A stretch of 64,000 nucleotides of DNA from Chelativorans intermedius. GTDB lineage: Bacteria; Pseudomonadota; Alphaproteobacteria; Rhizobiales; Rhizobiaceae. The notes under the pieces are model-generated. The model was not told the origin of the DNA, did no database searches, and was given only the letters and a program-made list of their open reading frames with translations. A program made the position numbers and the translations under genes. Of the stretch, positions 45,212-57,673 are shown one piece after another; the stretch's first letter is position 1; each line of letters begins with the position of its first letter. The stretch is taken from assembly GCF_025398255.1 (NCBI RefSeq), contig NZ_JAODNW010000010.1:62001-126000 (forward strand), written 5' to 3'.

Positions 45212-45718
45212 TCAGGGCAGCGCGTCGAATCCCTCGCCGAAGCCCTTGAGATCCACGGGGATGCCGATGCCTTCCTCCGGGGTCTGGAAGACGATGAAGG
45301 TGGCCGATTCGCCGTTGCGCAGGGTCTCAAGCAGCGGGTCTTCCAGGAGAACCTCGGCATAGCAGCCGTCCTGGAAGCAGCGCATGAAATAGGCGCGGCC
45401 GATGTCCTCGCCATCCACATAGAGGCCGAGCCCGTTGGGCAGAAGCACGCCGAGCGGCGCCAGCACGCGCATGATTTCCGCCTGGTTGTCGGCCGTGCGC
45501 AGCACGGCCACGGACAGGCCGAGCTCCGGCCTGTCCTCGGCCACGACATTCTGCATCATCACGCATTGCTCGCTGGCCGCCCCCGCCGGCTGGTCGCACA
45601 GGATCGACCAGGCACCATGGGTGGAGCGCACATTTCCGTTCTGCTGCTGGGCGGCGGCGGGCAGAATCGCTGCGAGCCCCAAGGCAACCACCGCTACCGA
45701 ACGCGCCACCCACGGCAT
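45212..45718 (-). CDS. Invasion-associated locus B (IalB) family protein
   Basis: A 168-residue secreted protein. A signal peptide (VVALGLAAILPAAAQ) is followed by STHGAWSILCDQPAG and AYFMRCFQDGCYAEVLL, the paired-cysteine pattern of the IalB domain. The family is named for Bartonella but is common in free-living rhizobia, where the role is unknown. The large gap upstream separates it from the cox operon, divergently. Confidence 0.9.
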   Translation of the reverse strand: MPWVARSVAVVALGLAAILPAAAQQQNGNVRSTHGAWSILCDQPAGAASEQCVMMQNVVAEDRPELGLSVAVLRTADNQAEIMRVLAPLGVLLPNGLGLYVDGEDIGRAYFMRCFQDGCYAEVLLEDPLLETLRNGESATFIVFQTPEEGIGIPVDLKGFGEGFDALP

Positions 45719-46048
45719 GGCAAACCCCCTGCTTCCGGCGAATCACGACGACGCATCCTGCCGGCGCGTGCGCGAAAAGAAAAGGCTGATTTCGCGCGCC
45801 ACGGCCCGGCCGCCGCCACAATCGCCGCCAAATTGGTCGAAAATGCGAAACCGCGGCCAGCCGGGCGCGACAGCGCAAAAATGCCGCATGTGAGCTTTCT
45901 CACGCCTTTCTTGCGGTTCGCATGAGAGTATGATTTGAACGCGCCTGTATTGGAAAGGTTTCAATGTGGCTTCTCGCCAAGCTGCATGCATTGGTGTATC
46001 CGACGGTTCCGCCGAGGGAAGCGCATTGATCGGGAGATGACGAGGGTG
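45719..46048. other. 330-base gap upstream of the cox operon
   Basis: Divergent gap between the IalB-type gene and coxB. It holds a perfect small hairpin GTGAG-CTTT-CTCAC (45890–45903) about 145 bases before coxB and a long leader. I see no repeat copy, no tRNA and no convincing promoter hexamer pair, although the cox promoter must lie here. An ATG-started extension of coxB to 45935 exists in frame but lacks signal-peptide character. Confidence 0.55.
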
Positions 46049-48609
<2,561 letters not shown>

Positions 48610-48612
48610 CGA

Positions 48613-49596
48613 ATGGCAGGCGCGGCCAAGAGCCGCGCCGACCACGAAGATGGCGTGAGAGCGATGGCGCTGGTCGAACGAAAGCATGTGGAAGAGCGCG
48701 ACGGTCTCCTCTCCGAGGCGACCGCGGCGGATTTCATCGCACTGCTGAAGCCGCGCGTCATGTCGCTCGTCGTCTTCACCGCCTTTGTGGGCATGGTGCT
48801 GGCGCCGGCCGCGCCCAACCCGCTTCTCGCCCTCATCGCCATCCTGGCGATTGCCGTCGGCGCCGGCGCGGCGGGAGCGCTCAACATGTGGTATGACGCC
48901 GACATCGACGCCGTGATGGCGCGCACCAGGGGCCGCCCCGTGCCCATGGGGCGCGTGGCGCCGGGCGAGGCGCTCGCCTTCGGTCTGGTGCTTTCGGCCT
49001 TCGCGGTGATGACGCTCGGCCTGATGGCCAACTGGCTGGCAGCCAGCCTGCTCGCCTTCACCATCTTCTTCTACGTCGTCATCTACACGATGTGGCTGAA
49101 GCGCTCGACGCCGCAGAACATCGTCATCGGCGGCGCGGCCGGGGCGCTGCCCCCGGTCATCGGCTGGGCGGCCGTCACCGGCGCGGTGACGGTGGAGAGC
49201 CTGGTTCTCTTCCTGATCATCTTCCTGTGGACGCCGCCGCACTTCTGGGCGCTCGCCCTGTTCAAGGCGGGGGACTATGCCCGCGCCGGCATCCCCATGA
49301 TGCCCAATGTGGCCGGCGAGGCGCACACCCGGCGCCAGATCTTTGCCTATGCGGTGCCGGTGGCCGCCAGCGGCGTGCTGCCGAGCCTGATGGGCTTTGC
49401 AAGCCTTTCCTATGGCGCGGTGGCGGCGGTGCTGGGCGGCGGTTTCGTGTGGTACGCCTGGCGCGTCCTGAGAATGGACCCGCAGGATCGGGTGATGGAG
49501 CCGGCCAAGACGCTGTTCGCCTATTCCCTGGTCTATCTGTTCGCCATCTTCGCCGCGCTTCTCGCCGACGGCCTGATCGGGCGACTTGGAGGCTGA
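48613..49596 (+). CDS. ctaB: Protoheme IX farnesyltransferase (heme O synthase)
   Basis: CtaB/Cox10 attaches a farnesyl chain to heme b, making heme O for the oxidase. UbiA superfamily: [21 protein letters not shown] is the first Asp motif and [24 protein letters not shown] the conserved loop; multiple membrane helices follow. 327 residues. An internal ATG at 48664 would give a 17-residue shorter form. It needs farnesyl diphosphate from the MEP route, represented here by dxs, ispE and ispH. Confidence 0.96.
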   Translation: MAGAAKSRADHEDGVRAMALVERKHVEERDGLLSEATAADFIALLKPRVMSLVVFTAFVGMVLAPAAPNPLLALIAILAIAVGAGAAGALNMWYDADIDAVMARTRGRPVPMGRVAPGEALAFGLVLSAFAVMTLGLMANWLAASLLAFTIFFYVVIYTMWLKRSTPQNIVIGGAAGALPPVIGWAAVTGAVTVESLVLFLIIFLWTPPHFWALALFKAGDYARAGIPMMPNVAGEAHTRRQIFAYAVPVAASGVLPSLMGFASLSYGAVAAVLGGGFVWYAWRVLRMDPQDRVMEPAKTLFAYSLVYLFAIFAALLADGLIGRLGG

Positions 49597-49600
49597 CGCG

Positions 49601-49765
49601 ATGAGCGAACACGAGCAGGAACGCATCAAGCCGACACAGGCGCAGCTCAAGGCGCGGCGCAGCCGTTCCATCGCGCTTGCGCTGGCGCTCGCCGCCTTTG
49701 TCGTCATCGTCTATCTGGGCAGCATCATGAAGCTGGGGCCTGCCCTGTTCGACCGGCCGATGTGA
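49601..49765 (+). CDS. CoxF-like small membrane protein
   Basis: A 54-residue protein with a charged N-terminus (MSEHEQERIKPTQAQLKARR) and one membrane helix (SIALALALAAFVVIVYLG), ending KLGPALFDRPM. Position and shape match CoxF, the small protein between ctaB and ctaG in rhizobial cox operons. GGAGG lies before the ATG, and the gap to ctaG is 7 bases. Probably an assembly or stability factor; this is inferred from position. Confidence 0.8.
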   Translation: MSEHEQERIKPTQAQLKARRSRSIALALALAAFVVIVYLGSIMKLGPALFDRPM

Positions 49766-49772
49766 GGGTGAG

Positions 49773-50381
49773 ATGAGCAAGACCGATCCCGAAAAGGCCC
49801 GCATCCGCCGCAACAGCATCGTGGCGCTGAGTTGTGCGGGCGTGTTTGCCGGCATGGTGGGGCTGTCCTACGCGGCCGTGCCCCTCTACCAGCTCTTCTG
49901 CCAGGTGACAGGCTATGGCGGCACCACGCAGCGCGTAACGCAGTATTCCGACACGGTGCTCGATCAGGAGATCACCGTCCGCTTCGACGCCAACACCAGC
50001 ACGGCGCTGCCCTGGGAGTTCAAGCCCAAGCAGCGCGAGATCACGGTGAAGATCGGCGAGACGGTCGAGATCGCCTACGAGGCGCGCAACCTGGCATCCC
50101 GCGCCACCGCGGGCACGGCCACCTTCAACGTCGCGCCGGGCCTGGCCGGCGCCTACTTCAACAAGGTGGAGTGCTTCTGCTTTACCGAGCAGGAGCTGGC
50201 GCCCGGCCAGACCTACGAGATGCCCGTCCAGTTCTTTGTCGACCCGGAGATCGTCAATGTGCCGGAGCTGAAGAACCTGAAGACGATAACCCTTTCCTAT
50301 ACATTCTACCCGCTGAATCAGGAATCGGCCCAGTCGCCGCGCCCCGAGGAAGCAAAGAACCAGAAGAAGATCGAGGGATAA
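49773..50381 (+). CDS. ctaG: Cytochrome c oxidase assembly protein CtaG (Cox11)
   Basis: Copper chaperone that delivers copper to the CuB site, 202 residues. One N-terminal membrane helix (residues 12–32), then a periplasmic domain with the copper-binding pair in KVECFCFTEQELAPG. PLYQLFCQVTGYGGTTQ is the conserved start of the Cox11 domain. It lies between CoxF and coxC with 1–7 base gaps in the cox operon. Confidence 0.96.
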   Translation: MSKTDPEKARIRRNSIVALSCAGVFAGMVGLSYAAVPLYQLFCQVTGYGGTTQRVTQYSDTVLDQEITVRFDANTSTALPWEFKPKQREITVKIGETVEIAYEARNLASRATAGTATFNVAPGLAGAYFNKVECFCFTEQELAPGQTYEMPVQFFVDPEIVNVPELKNLKTITLSYTFYPLNQESAQSPRPEEAKNQKKIEG

Positions 50382-50382
50382 C

Positions 50383-51264
50383 ATGGCTGCCGCCCACGCG
50401 AAGCACCACGACTACCACATCATCGACCCGAGCCCCTGGCCCTTCATCGCCTCGGTCGGCGCGCTGATCATGGCCATCGGCGCTGTGGCCTGGATGCGGG
50501 CCGCGCAGGGCTCTTCCTTCCCGCTGTTCGGCGTCGATCTGGCAGCCACCAATTTCTGGCTCTTCCTGGTCGGCCTTCTGATCGTGCTCTACACCATGTT
50601 CGCCTGGTGGAGCGACACCATCAAGGAGGCCCATGAAGGCCACCACACCCGTGTCGTGTCGTTGCACCTGCGCTACGGCATGATCATGTTCATCGCCTCG
50701 GAGCTGATGTTCTTCGTGGCGTGGTTCTGGGCCTTCTTCGACGCTGCCCTGTTCCCTGACGAGGCGGCGCAGGTGGCCCGCGCGCAGTTCACCGGCGGCG
50801 TATGGCCGCCCGAGGGCGTGGAGGTGCTCGACCCCTTCCACCTGCCTCTCTACAACACGATCATCCTGCTGCTGTCCGGCACCACCGTCACCTGGGCACA
50901 CCACGCGCTTCTGGAGAATGACCGCAAGGGCCTGATCGCCGGTCTGGCGCTCACGGTGGCGCTCGGCATGTTCTTTACCTGCGTGCAGGCCTACGAGTAT
51001 CTGCACGCGCCCTTCGCCTTCCGCGATTCCATCTATGGCGCCACCTTCTTCATGGCCACCGGCTTCCATGGCTTCCACGTCATCGTGGGTACCATCTTCC
51101 TGGCGGTGTGCCTGTTGCGCGCCATGGCCGGCCACTTTACCCCGCAACAGCATTTCGGCTTCGAGGCCGCGGCCTGGTACTGGCATTTCGTGGACGTCGT
51201 CTGGCTGTTCCTCTTTGCCTTCGTCTATGTCTGGGGGTCGGCCGGCGCGACGATCGCCCATTGA
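50383..51264 (+). CDS. coxC: Cytochrome c oxidase subunit III
   Basis: Subunit III, 293 residues, seven hydrophobic helices. HHTRVVSLHLRYGMIMFIASELMFF, GTTVTWAHHALLE and FHGFHVIVGTIFL are signature blocks, and WYWHFVDVVWLFLF ends the core. It stabilises subunit I and shapes the proton path. The DUF983 gene follows after 85 bases. Confidence 0.96.
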   Translation: MAAAHAKHHDYHIIDPSPWPFIASVGALIMAIGAVAWMRAAQGSSFPLFGVDLAATNFWLFLVGLLIVLYTMFAWWSDTIKEAHEGHHTRVVSLHLRYGMIMFIASELMFFVAWFWAFFDAALFPDEAAQVARAQFTGGVWPPEGVEVLDPFHLPLYNTIILLLSGTTVTWAHHALLENDRKGLIAGLALTVALGMFFTCVQAYEYLHAPFAFRDSIYGATFFMATGFHGFHVIVGTIFLAVCLLRAMAGHFTPQQHFGFEAAAWYWHFVDVVWLFLFAFVYVWGSAGATIAH

Positions 51265-51349
51265 CGGGGAGGGCTGGAGCCGTGCACATCGGGGCGGCCG
51301 CGGGCGCGCGGCTGCCCCTCGACTTTTTTCGGGAACGGGACGCCACGCC

Positions 51350-51736
51350 ATGAACGAAGACAAGGCCATCTGGCCGCCGGTCGACCCCGTCCGGGCCGGG
51401 CTCTCCGGCCGCTGCCCGCGCTGCGGCGAAGGCCGGCTTTTTGCCGGGTTCCTGCGGCTGGGGCGACGCTGCGCCAATTGCGGGCTCGACTACGGTTTCG
51501 CCGATTCAGGCGACGGGCCGGCGGTTTTCGCCATTCTTGTCATCGGCTTCATCGTCGTTGGCCTCGCGCTGTGGCTGGAGGTGACGACCAACGCGCCCCT
51601 GTGGCTGCATTTCGTGCTGTGGGTTCCCCTGACGCTGGTGCTCTCGATGGGCGCTTTGCGGCTCATCAAGGGCCTGCTCATCGCCCTGCAATATCGCAAC
51701 AAGGCCGCCGAGGGGCGATTGGACGAGACACGATGA
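51350..51736 (+). CDS. DUF983-family membrane protein
   Basis: A 128-residue protein with an N-terminal zinc-ribbon-like segment (CPRCGEG and CANCGLDYGF) and two membrane helices (about 58–78 and 82–102). DUF983 proteins are usually encoded in cox operons beside SURF1, as here, but their role in oxidase assembly is unproven. The stop overlaps the surf1 start (ATGA). Confidence 0.85.
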   Translation: MNEDKAIWPPVDPVRAGLSGRCPRCGEGRLFAGFLRLGRRCANCGLDYGFADSGDGPAVFAILVIGFIVVGLALWLEVTTNAPLWLHFVLWVPLTLVLSMGALRLIKGLLIALQYRNKAAEGRLDETR

Positions 51737-52482
51737 GTCTGGCAGAACACCGGACCGGCCCGCGCACGGGCTTTCTGCTGCTGGCATTCAGTGTTCCTGT
51801 GCTGGTGCTGCTGCTGGTGCTCGGCACATGGCAGGTCAAGCGCCTGCAGTGGAAGGAGGCGCTGATCGCGCGCATCGAGGAGCGCATCGCGGCCGCGCCC
51901 GTGCCTCTGGAGACGGTGGCGCGCATCGAGGCGGGCGGCGGCGACATCGACTATCGCCCGGTCGAGCTTGCCGGCGCCTTCCTGCATGAGGGCGAGCGGC
52001 ACTATCTCGCCACGTGGCATGGCCGTTCCGGCTTCTTCGTGCACACGCCGCTGCGGCTTGCCGACGGCAGCTACATCTTCGTCAATCGCGGCTTCGTACC
52101 CTACGACCGCAAGGATCCCGAGACCCGTGTCGAGGGACAGGTGCCGGGAACGGTGCAGATCGGCGGTCTGGCGCGCACGGCCCCCCAGGAAAAGCCGTCC
52201 TTTCTGGTGCCCGACAACGACCCCGTGCAAAACATCTTCTACTGGAAGGATCTGGACGCCATGGCGCGCTCGGCCGGCCTGAGCGAGAGGGAGGTCTACC
52301 CCTTCTATGTGGATGCCGACGACAAGCCCAATCCGGGCGGCCTTCCGGTTGGGGGTGTCACCCGCATCAACCTGCCCAACAACCATCTGCAATATGCCAT
52401 CACCTGGTATGGCCTGGCCTTTGCGCTGGTCTGCGTGGTGGGCTACTGGTTCTTGCGCCGGCGCCACACGGGACGCACTTGA
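51733..52482 (+). CDS. SURF1-family cytochrome oxidase assembly protein
   Basis: A 249-residue protein with two membrane helices, one at each end (about 13–33 and 222–240), and a periplasmic domain between: [12 protein letters not shown] at the start and [18 protein letters not shown] at the end are SURF1 hallmarks. SURF1 acts in inserting heme a. The gene overlaps the DUF983 stop by 4 bases and ends 55 bases before ispH, so it closes the cox cluster. Confidence 0.92.
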   Translation: MSLAEHRTGPRTGFLLLAFSVPVLVLLLVLGTWQVKRLQWKEALIARIEERIAAAPVPLETVARIEAGGGDIDYRPVELAGAFLHEGERHYLATWHGRSGFFVHTPLRLADGSYIFVNRGFVPYDRKDPETRVEGQVPGTVQIGGLARTAPQEKPSFLVPDNDPVQNIFYWKDLDAMARSAGLSEREVYPFYVDADDKPNPGGLPVGGVTRINLPNNHLQYAITWYGLAFALVCVVGYWFLRRRHTGRT

Positions 52483-52537
52483 CAGGCAGGCAGGCTCGAC
52501 CCACCCTCCGCCCCGCCGGACAGGAGTTTTCGATACG

Positions 52538-53548
52538 ATGGCGACGAACGGACACAAGCAGGCGCTCACCGTAAGGCTGTGCGGGCCCCGCGGCTTCTGC
52601 GCCGGCGTCGACCGGGCCATTCAGATCGTGGTGGCGGCTTTGAAGAAGTATGGCCCGCCGGTCTATGTGCGCCATGAGATCGTTCACAACCGCTATGTCG
52701 TGGAAGGGCTGAGAGAGCGCGGCGCCGTCTTCATCGAGGAACTCGACGAGATTCCCGACGCGCATCGCGACAGGCCGGTGGTCTTCTCCGCCCATGGCGT
52801 GCCGAAGTCGGTGCCGGCGCAGGCGCAGGCGCGCGACCTCTTCTATCTCGATGCCACCTGTCCGCTGGTCTCGAAGGTGCACAAGCAGGCCATGCGCCAC
52901 CAGAGGCATGGCCGCCATGTGCTGCTTGTCGGGCATGCCGGCCACCCGGAGGTGATCGGCACCATGGGGCAACTGCCGGAAGGCACGATCTCGCTCATCG
53001 AGACGGTCGAGGATGCCGAGAGCTTTCGCCCGCCCGACGGGGCACCTCTCGGCTATGTGACGCAGACCACGCTTTCCGTGGAGGATACCGCCGAGATCAT
53101 CCGCGTGCTTGAGGCGCGGTTTCCCGATCTTCAGGCGCCGGCGGCCGAATCGATCTGCTATGCCACGACCAACCGCCAGGACGCGGTGAGGAAGGCGGCG
53201 CCCGGCGCCGACCTGTTTCTGATCGTCGGCGCGCCCAACTCGTCGAACTCCCGCCGCCTTGTCGAAGTGGCCGAAAGGTCAGGGGCGCGCCGCGCCCTGC
53301 TGGTGCAGCGCGCGGCCGATCTGCCGTGGGACGAGATCGGCGAGATCGCCGTGCTGGGCCTCTCTGCCGGCGCCTCGGCGCCGGAAGTGCTGGTGGAGGA
53401 GATCATCGACGCCTTCGCGGCCCGCTATCAGGTGTCCATCGAGCTTGCCGTCACGGCGGAGGAAAACGAGGTGTTTCCCGTGATGCGCGCCCTGCGCGAT
53501 GTCGAGCTGACGCGCGCCGACATGGCCTTCGTGAACGGCGCAGGCTGA
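52538..53548 (+). CDS. ispH: 4-hydroxy-3-methylbut-2-enyl diphosphate reductase
   Basis: Last enzyme of the MEP pathway, an iron-sulfur protein of 336 residues. The three cluster cysteines are in [23 protein letters not shown] and [11 protein letters not shown]. The ATG at 52538 has CAGGAG upstream. It is followed by thrB after one base, an alphaproteobacterial arrangement that couples isoprenoid and threonine genes without a known functional link. Confidence 0.97.
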   Translation: MATNGHKQALTVRLCGPRGFCAGVDRAIQIVVAALKKYGPPVYVRHEIVHNRYVVEGLRERGAVFIEELDEIPDAHRDRPVVFSAHGVPKSVPAQAQARDLFYLDATCPLVSKVHKQAMRHQRHGRHVLLVGHAGHPEVIGTMGQLPEGTISLIETVEDAESFRPPDGAPLGYVTQTTLSVEDTAEIIRVLEARFPDLQAPAAESICYATTNRQDAVRKAAPGADLFLIVGAPNSSNSRRLVEVAERSGARRALLVQRAADLPWDEIGEIAVLGLSAGASAPEVLVEEIIDAFAARYQVSIELAVTAEENEVFPVMRALRDVELTRADMAFVNGAG

Positions 53549-53549
53549 C

Positions 53550-54515
53550 ATGGCGGTCTATACCGATATTTCCGAGGAAGAGCTCGGCGCCTTCCTGCGC
53601 GACTACCCGGTGGGCCGGCTGCTCTCCTACAAGGGCATCGCCGAGGGCACGGAGAACTCCAACTATCTGCTGCACACCTCCGAGGGCGCCTTCATTCTCA
53701 CCCTCTACGAGCGGCGTGTGGAGGCGGCGGATCTGCCCTTCTTTCTCGGGCTGATGGAGCACCTGGCGAAGAAGGGCGTTTCCTGCCCGCTGCCGGTGCG
53801 CCGGCAGGATGGAGAGACCATCGGCACCTTGGCCGGGCGCCCGGCGGCCCTCATCACCTTTCTGGAGGGCATGTGGGTGCGCAAGCCCACGCCGCAGCAC
53901 TGCCGAGAGGTGGGCCGCGCCCTGGCGGAGCTGCACGCGGCGGCGGCGGATTTTCCCATGACGCGGGCCAACGCGCTGTCTCCCGCCCAGTGGCTGCGCC
54001 TCTGGGAGCTGTGCAAGGCGCGCGCCGACGAGGTGGAGCCCGGACTGGCACGGGAGGTGGAGGCGGATCTGGCCGCCGTCGACCGCTGGCCGCAGCACCT
54101 GCCCGTCGGGGTCATCCACGCCGATCTCTTTCCCGACAACGTCTTCTTCCTGGGGGGCAGGGTCTCCGGCCTCATCGACTTCTATTTCGCCTGCAACGAT
54201 CTTCTGGCCTATGACATTGCCACCTGCCTCAATGCCTGGTGTTTCGAGAAGGATATTTCCTACAACGTCACCAAGGGGGCGGCCCTGCTGGCCGGCTATC
54301 AGAGCGTGCGCCCGCTCAAGCCCGGGGAGGTGGCGGCGCTGCCGCTTCTGGCGCGCGGTTCGGCGCTGCGCTTCATGCTGACCCGTCTTTACGACTGGCT
54401 GACCATTCCCGACGGCGCGTTGGTCAACAAGCGCGATCCCATGGAGTATGTCCGCCGCCTGCGCTTCCATCGCCGGATTACAGGCCCTGGCGAATATGGG
54501 GTCGATCTGGCGTGA
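53550..54515 (+). CDS. thrB: Homoserine kinase (APH-fold ThrB)
   Basis: Phosphorylates homoserine in threonine synthesis, 321 residues. This is the aminoglycoside-phosphotransferase-like ThrB of alphaproteobacteria and pseudomonads, not the GHMP-type of E. coli: the kinase loop is [14 protein letters not shown] and the metal Asp is in [11 protein letters not shown]. Its stop overlaps the rnhA GTG start. Confidence 0.92.
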   Translation: MAVYTDISEEELGAFLRDYPVGRLLSYKGIAEGTENSNYLLHTSEGAFILTLYERRVEAADLPFFLGLMEHLAKKGVSCPLPVRRQDGETIGTLAGRPAALITFLEGMWVRKPTPQHCREVGRALAELHAAAADFPMTRANALSPAQWLRLWELCKARADEVEPGLAREVEADLAAVDRWPQHLPVGVIHADLFPDNVFFLGGRVSGLIDFYFACNDLLAYDIATCLNAWCFEKDISYNVTKGAALLAGYQSVRPLKPGEVAALPLLARGSALRFMLTRLYDWLTIPDGALVNKRDPMEYVRRLRFHRRITGPGEYGVDLA

Positions 54516-54988
54516 AAAAGGTCGAGATCTTCACCGACGGTGCCTGCTCGGGCAATCCGGGTCCGGGCGGGTGGGGCGCCATCCTGCGCTACAACGGCGT
54601 GGAGAAGGAGCTTTCGGGCGGCGAGGCGCTCACCACCAACAACCGCATGGAGCTGAAAGCGGCCACCGAGGCGCTCAACGCGCTGAAGGAGCCGTGCCAG
54701 GTGGATCTCTACACCGACAGCAGCTATGTGCGCGACGGCATTTCGGGCTGGATCGAGGGTTGGAAGAGGAACGGCTGGAAGACGGCCGCGAAGAAGCCGG
54801 TGAAGAATGCCGAGCTGTGGCAGGCGCTCGACGAGGCGACCCGCCGTCACGCGGTGCGCTGGCACTGGGTGAAGGGCCATGCGGGCCATGCCGAGAACGA
54901 GCGCGCCGACGCGCTGGCCCGCGCCGGCATGGAGCCGTTCAAGAAGAAGCGGCGGAAGGCGCCCGAGACGCCGCCCGCCGCCTCCTGA
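54512..54988 (+). CDS. rnhA: Ribonuclease HI
   Basis: RNase HI, 158 residues, cleaves RNA in RNA:DNA hybrids. The four active-site acids are Asp9 ([15 protein letters not shown]), Glu47, Asp69 (YTDSSYV) and Asp133, with His123 (KGHAGH); these match E. coli numbering with a shift of one. GTG start inside the thrB stop (GTGA). A basic C-terminal tail extends past the domain. It converges with the peroxiredoxin gene. Confidence 0.96.
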   Translation: MKKVEIFTDGACSGNPGPGGWGAILRYNGVEKELSGGEALTTNNRMELKAATEALNALKEPCQVDLYTDSSYVRDGISGWIEGWKRNGWKTAAKKPVKNAELWQALDEATRRHAVRWHWVKGHAGHAENERADALARAGMEPFKKKRRKAPETPPAAS

Positions 54989-54992
54989 GAAG

Positions 54993-55008
54993 CGGCGCCC
55001 AAGCGCCG
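54993..55008. terminator. GC hairpin between rnhA and the peroxiredoxin gene
   Basis: Perfect 6-bp stem cggcgc/gcgccg with loop ccaa, in the 30-base gap between converging genes. No T-run follows on either side, so it is a weak terminator candidate only. Confidence 0.3.
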
Positions 55009-55018
55009 GATCGCCGGG

Positions 55019-55519
55019 CTAGCTCTCCTGGAACTCGACCTGTTCGAGGATGCGGGCTGCGCCGCTGGTCACCGCCTGGCCGGGTTTCTCTTCGATGTTG
55101 AGTTCTCTCACGATTCCATTGTCCACCAGCATGGAGAACCGCCGGCAGCGCGTGCCCAGACCTGCCTTCGACAGGTCGATGTCGAGCCCCAGCGCGCGGG
55201 TGAAGCTGCCATTGCCGTCGGCCAGGAAGACGAGCCTGTCTTCCGCGCCGAGGAATCGCGCCCAGGCGGCCATCACGTGATGGTCGTTGACCGACAGCAC
55301 GGCCACGGCGTCGATGCCGCGGGTGCGCAGGGCATCGTAATTCTCGATGAAACCGGGCACGTGATCGTTGCTGCAGGTGGGCGTGAAGGCGCCGGGAACG
55401 CCGATCAGGACGATGCGTCGGCCGGCGAAGAAATCGCCGGTGGCGATGTCCTCCGCCCCTTTCGGGGAGGCTTTCTTGATCGTCGTGTCGGGCAGCCTGT
55501 CGCCGATGGAAATCGTCAT
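55019..55519 (-). CDS. Prx5-type peroxiredoxin
   Basis: A 166-residue thiol peroxidase of the peroxiredoxin-5 group, which reduces peroxides with glutathione or thioredoxin. The peroxidatic Cys49 is in PGAFTPTCSNDHVPGF, and Cys125 could be a resolving cysteine. AGGAG precedes the ATG. It stands alone between converging rnhA and the DsbD-N-like gene on the same strand. Confidence 0.92.
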   Translation of the reverse strand: MTISIGDRLPDTTIKKASPKGAEDIATGDFFAGRRIVLIGVPGAFTPTCSNDHVPGFIENYDALRTRGIDAVAVLSVNDHHVMAAWARFLGAEDRLVFLADGNGSFTRALGLDIDLSKAGLGTRCRRFSMLVDNGIVRELNIEEKPGQAVTSGAARILEQVEFQES

Positions 55520-55647
55520 TCAGAGTCTCCTGGGTGAGGTTGAACGAAGTGTCATGCCCTCCCGCGCGAGCCGGAATCGCGGGGGCAGTGAAAGGCGGGA
55601 ACAGGGGCGGTCAAGCAGCCTGTGCGCAAGGCCCGTCCGGCTCCTCT

Positions 55648-56448
55648 TCAGGGCAGGGCAATGGTGCCGCCGACGGCGCGCGTGCCGGCGACCAGCGTGT
55701 AGTGGAGGGGGCCGGCTTCCTCCGGCGCGGCGAGGAGCTCGGCCGCAAAGACGGCCTTCGTGCCGTCGCGGGCCTGCAGGACGGGCATGGAAAGGCGCGC
55801 GCCGGACGGCCCGGCAAGGAAGAGCACTGCCGGGCCCGCGCCCTCCGGCAGCTCGGCTTCGAGGAGAAGCTTCCGCCCCTCGCGGCGCGTTTCCGCCACC
55901 CTGAAGCCGGGCCGGGGCGGAGCGGGCAGCGCGGCAAAGGCGGCATTCACCGCAATGGCATCGGCGGGGTTGTCCGGGTCGGCACCGGTATCGAAGGAGA
56001 ACGTCGCGTCGACCGGGATGCAGATCGTCTCGCAGATGCCCAGAAAGACGCTTCCCTCCAGAATGCCCGCCGCCCCCGGCGCGCGCGCCTTGAAGAGGAC
56101 GGGCAGGGAGACGCTCTGGCGGTACCCCGCCCATGTGGCGCCGTCCTGGCTGATGCGCTCGGGCGTTGGGAAGAGGATTTCCGCCTCGGCGAGATCGGAT
56201 GTCTGCCACAGCGTGATGTGCGGCGGCACACCCGCCTCGCCAGGCTCGCGCCAGTAGGTCTTCCAGCCGGGTTTCAGACGGATGTCGAGGGCGCCGCGCA
56301 CATATCCCTGCGCATCGGCAAGGCCGGAGGTGACGATGCGGACGGCCCCGCCCTCGCTTTCGAACCAGGGGCTGGAGGCGGCTGCCGCCGGCCGCGCCGC
56401 GGCGGGAAGGAGGGCGAGAAGGGCGAGAAGAACAGGAAGGCGAGTCAT
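55648..56448 (-). CDS. DsbD N-terminal-domain-like periplasmic protein
   Basis: A 266-residue protein with a signal peptide (LPVLLALLALLPAAARPAAA) and an immunoglobulin-like domain as in the N-terminus of the disulfide reductase DsbD, but without the membrane and thioredoxin parts. FLGICETICIPVDA carries the conserved cysteine pair. It probably relays thiol reduction or heme/thiol chemistry in the periplasm; the partner is not in the window. ATG 56448 starts the signal peptide; an earlier start at 56529 adds 27 residues without signal character. Confidence 0.82.
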   Translation of the reverse strand: MTRLPVLLALLALLPAAARPAAAASSPWFESEGGAVRIVTSGLADAQGYVRGALDIRLKPGWKTYWREPGEAGVPPHITLWQTSDLAEAEILFPTPERISQDGATWAGYRQSVSLPVLFKARAPGAAGILEGSVFLGICETICIPVDATFSFDTGADPDNPADAIAVNAAFAALPAPPRPGFRVAETRREGRKLLLEAELPEGAGPAVLFLAGPSGARLSMPVLQARDGTKAVFAAELLAAPEEAGPLHYTLVAGTRAVGGTIALP

Positions 56449-56574
56449 GCGCGGAATGTGCCGTCTGCGCGCGATGCTGGCAACGCCGTTGCGACAGCAA
56501 GTCCCATCATTTTCACGTGAGGCAGGCATGGATGGCGTCTTTCAAGCGCCGTCAAAACGCGGTAGGCTGGTTTC

Positions 56575-57183
56575 ATGAACGGTGAGACGGGCACCAGCAA
56601 GGCGGCGGTGCAGGGCACGCTGCAGAACCATTTCCTGATCGCCATGCCGGGCATGCGCGACGAGCGTTTTGCGCGTTCCGTCATCTATCTGTGCGCGCAC
56701 AGCGAGGACGGGGCCATGGGCCTGATCATCAACCGGACCCAGCAGCTCGGCTTTACCGATGTGCTGGTGGAGCTCGGCCTGCTCGACCGCAGCCAGTCGA
56801 TCCGGCTTCCCGCCCGTGCCCGCCAGATGCCGGTGCGCAATGGCGGCCCGGTCGACCGCAGCCGCGGCTTCGTGCTGCACTCGGGCGACTATATGGTGGA
56901 CTCGTCCATGCCCGTCTCCGAGCAGGTGTGCCTGACGGCGACCATGGACATTCTGCGCGCCATTTCCGTCGGCAAGGGTCCACGCCACGCCTTGATGGCG
57001 CTCGGCTATTCCGGCTGGGGCGCCGGCCAGCTCGAGATGGAGATCGCCGAGAATGGCTGGCTTGCATGCCCTGCCACGCCGGAACTTCTCTTCGAGCACG
57101 ACATCGAGACCCTCTATGACCGGATTCTGGCCTCGATCGGCGTTGACCTGGCGCATCTGAGCACCGTGGCCGGCCACGCCTGA
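56575..57183 (+). CDS. YqgE/AlgH-family protein
   Basis: A 202-residue protein of the UPF0301 family. [38 protein letters not shown] and [20 protein letters not shown] are family signatures, the second a nearly invariant block. AlgH is tied to alginate control in Pseudomonas, yet the biochemical role is unknown. It lies alone between the DsbD-like gene (divergent) and the ArsR-led operon (convergent). Confidence 0.9.
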   Translation: MNGETGTSKAAVQGTLQNHFLIAMPGMRDERFARSVIYLCAHSEDGAMGLIINRTQQLGFTDVLVELGLLDRSQSIRLPARARQMPVRNGGPVDRSRGFVLHSGDYMVDSSMPVSEQVCLTATMDILRAISVGKGPRHALMALGYSGWGAGQLEMEIAENGWLACPATPELLFEHDIETLYDRILASIGVDLAHLSTVAGHA

Positions 57184-57258
57184 AGCCCGGCGGAGCCGCG
57201 CGGCACGCCCTGCGGCCCCCAGAGGACGCGGCGGCAAGACTACACGCCCCGCCAAAAG

Positions 57259-57669
57259 TCAGGGAATCCAACCGGGCAGGGCGGCTGCCTGACGTACCCA
57301 GGAGGCAAACAGCGCCTCGTCGAGCCCCTCGCTCTCATGGATGTGGACATAGCGCGTGAACTTGTCCTTGGAGCCGACAGGGAGCGGGGGCTGCAGCGAC
57401 GCGCCGCGGAAGAAAGCCACCTTCACATAGCGCGTATAGCAATGGATGCCCAGAAACCATCCCTGACCCTCCATGCCATAGAGCGGCGAGTTCCATTTGA
57501 CGGCCTTGCGCACCTCGGGCACGGTGCGCACGATGAGTGCATCGAGGCGGCGTCCGACGTCGCTCTTCCAGCCCGGCATAGCCGCGATATAGGCCTGCAC
57601 CGGAGCATCACCGTCGCCCTTTGGAATCTGCGGGTTGCCACCGGAAAGCAGAATCGTCTTGTCCGCCAT
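57259..57669 (-). CDS. DUF1801-family protein (second copy)
   Basis: A 136-residue protein; VQAYIAAMPGWKSDVGRRLDALIVRTVPEVRKAVKWNSPLYG is the DUF1801 core, and the fold is that of the YdhG/frataxin-like group. The ATG at 57669 (MADKTILLSGG) follows the upstream gene by 4 bases. It is the last gene of the five-gene ArsR-led operon. Distant paralog of the 57904–58353 protein. Function unknown. Confidence 0.8.
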   Translation of the reverse strand: MADKTILLSGGNPQIPKGDGDAPVQAYIAAMPGWKSDVGRRLDALIVRTVPEVRKAVKWNSPLYGMEGQGWFLGIHCYTRYVKVAFFRGASLQPPLPVGSKDKFTRYVHIHESEGLDEALFASWVRQAAALPGWIP

Positions 57670-57673
57670 CGGG

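Noticed and set aside
45935-46048. Extended coxB start at 45935
   Set aside because: The extra 38 residues contain Cys/Trp/Arg-rich sequence with no signal character; the signal peptide starts at 46049.
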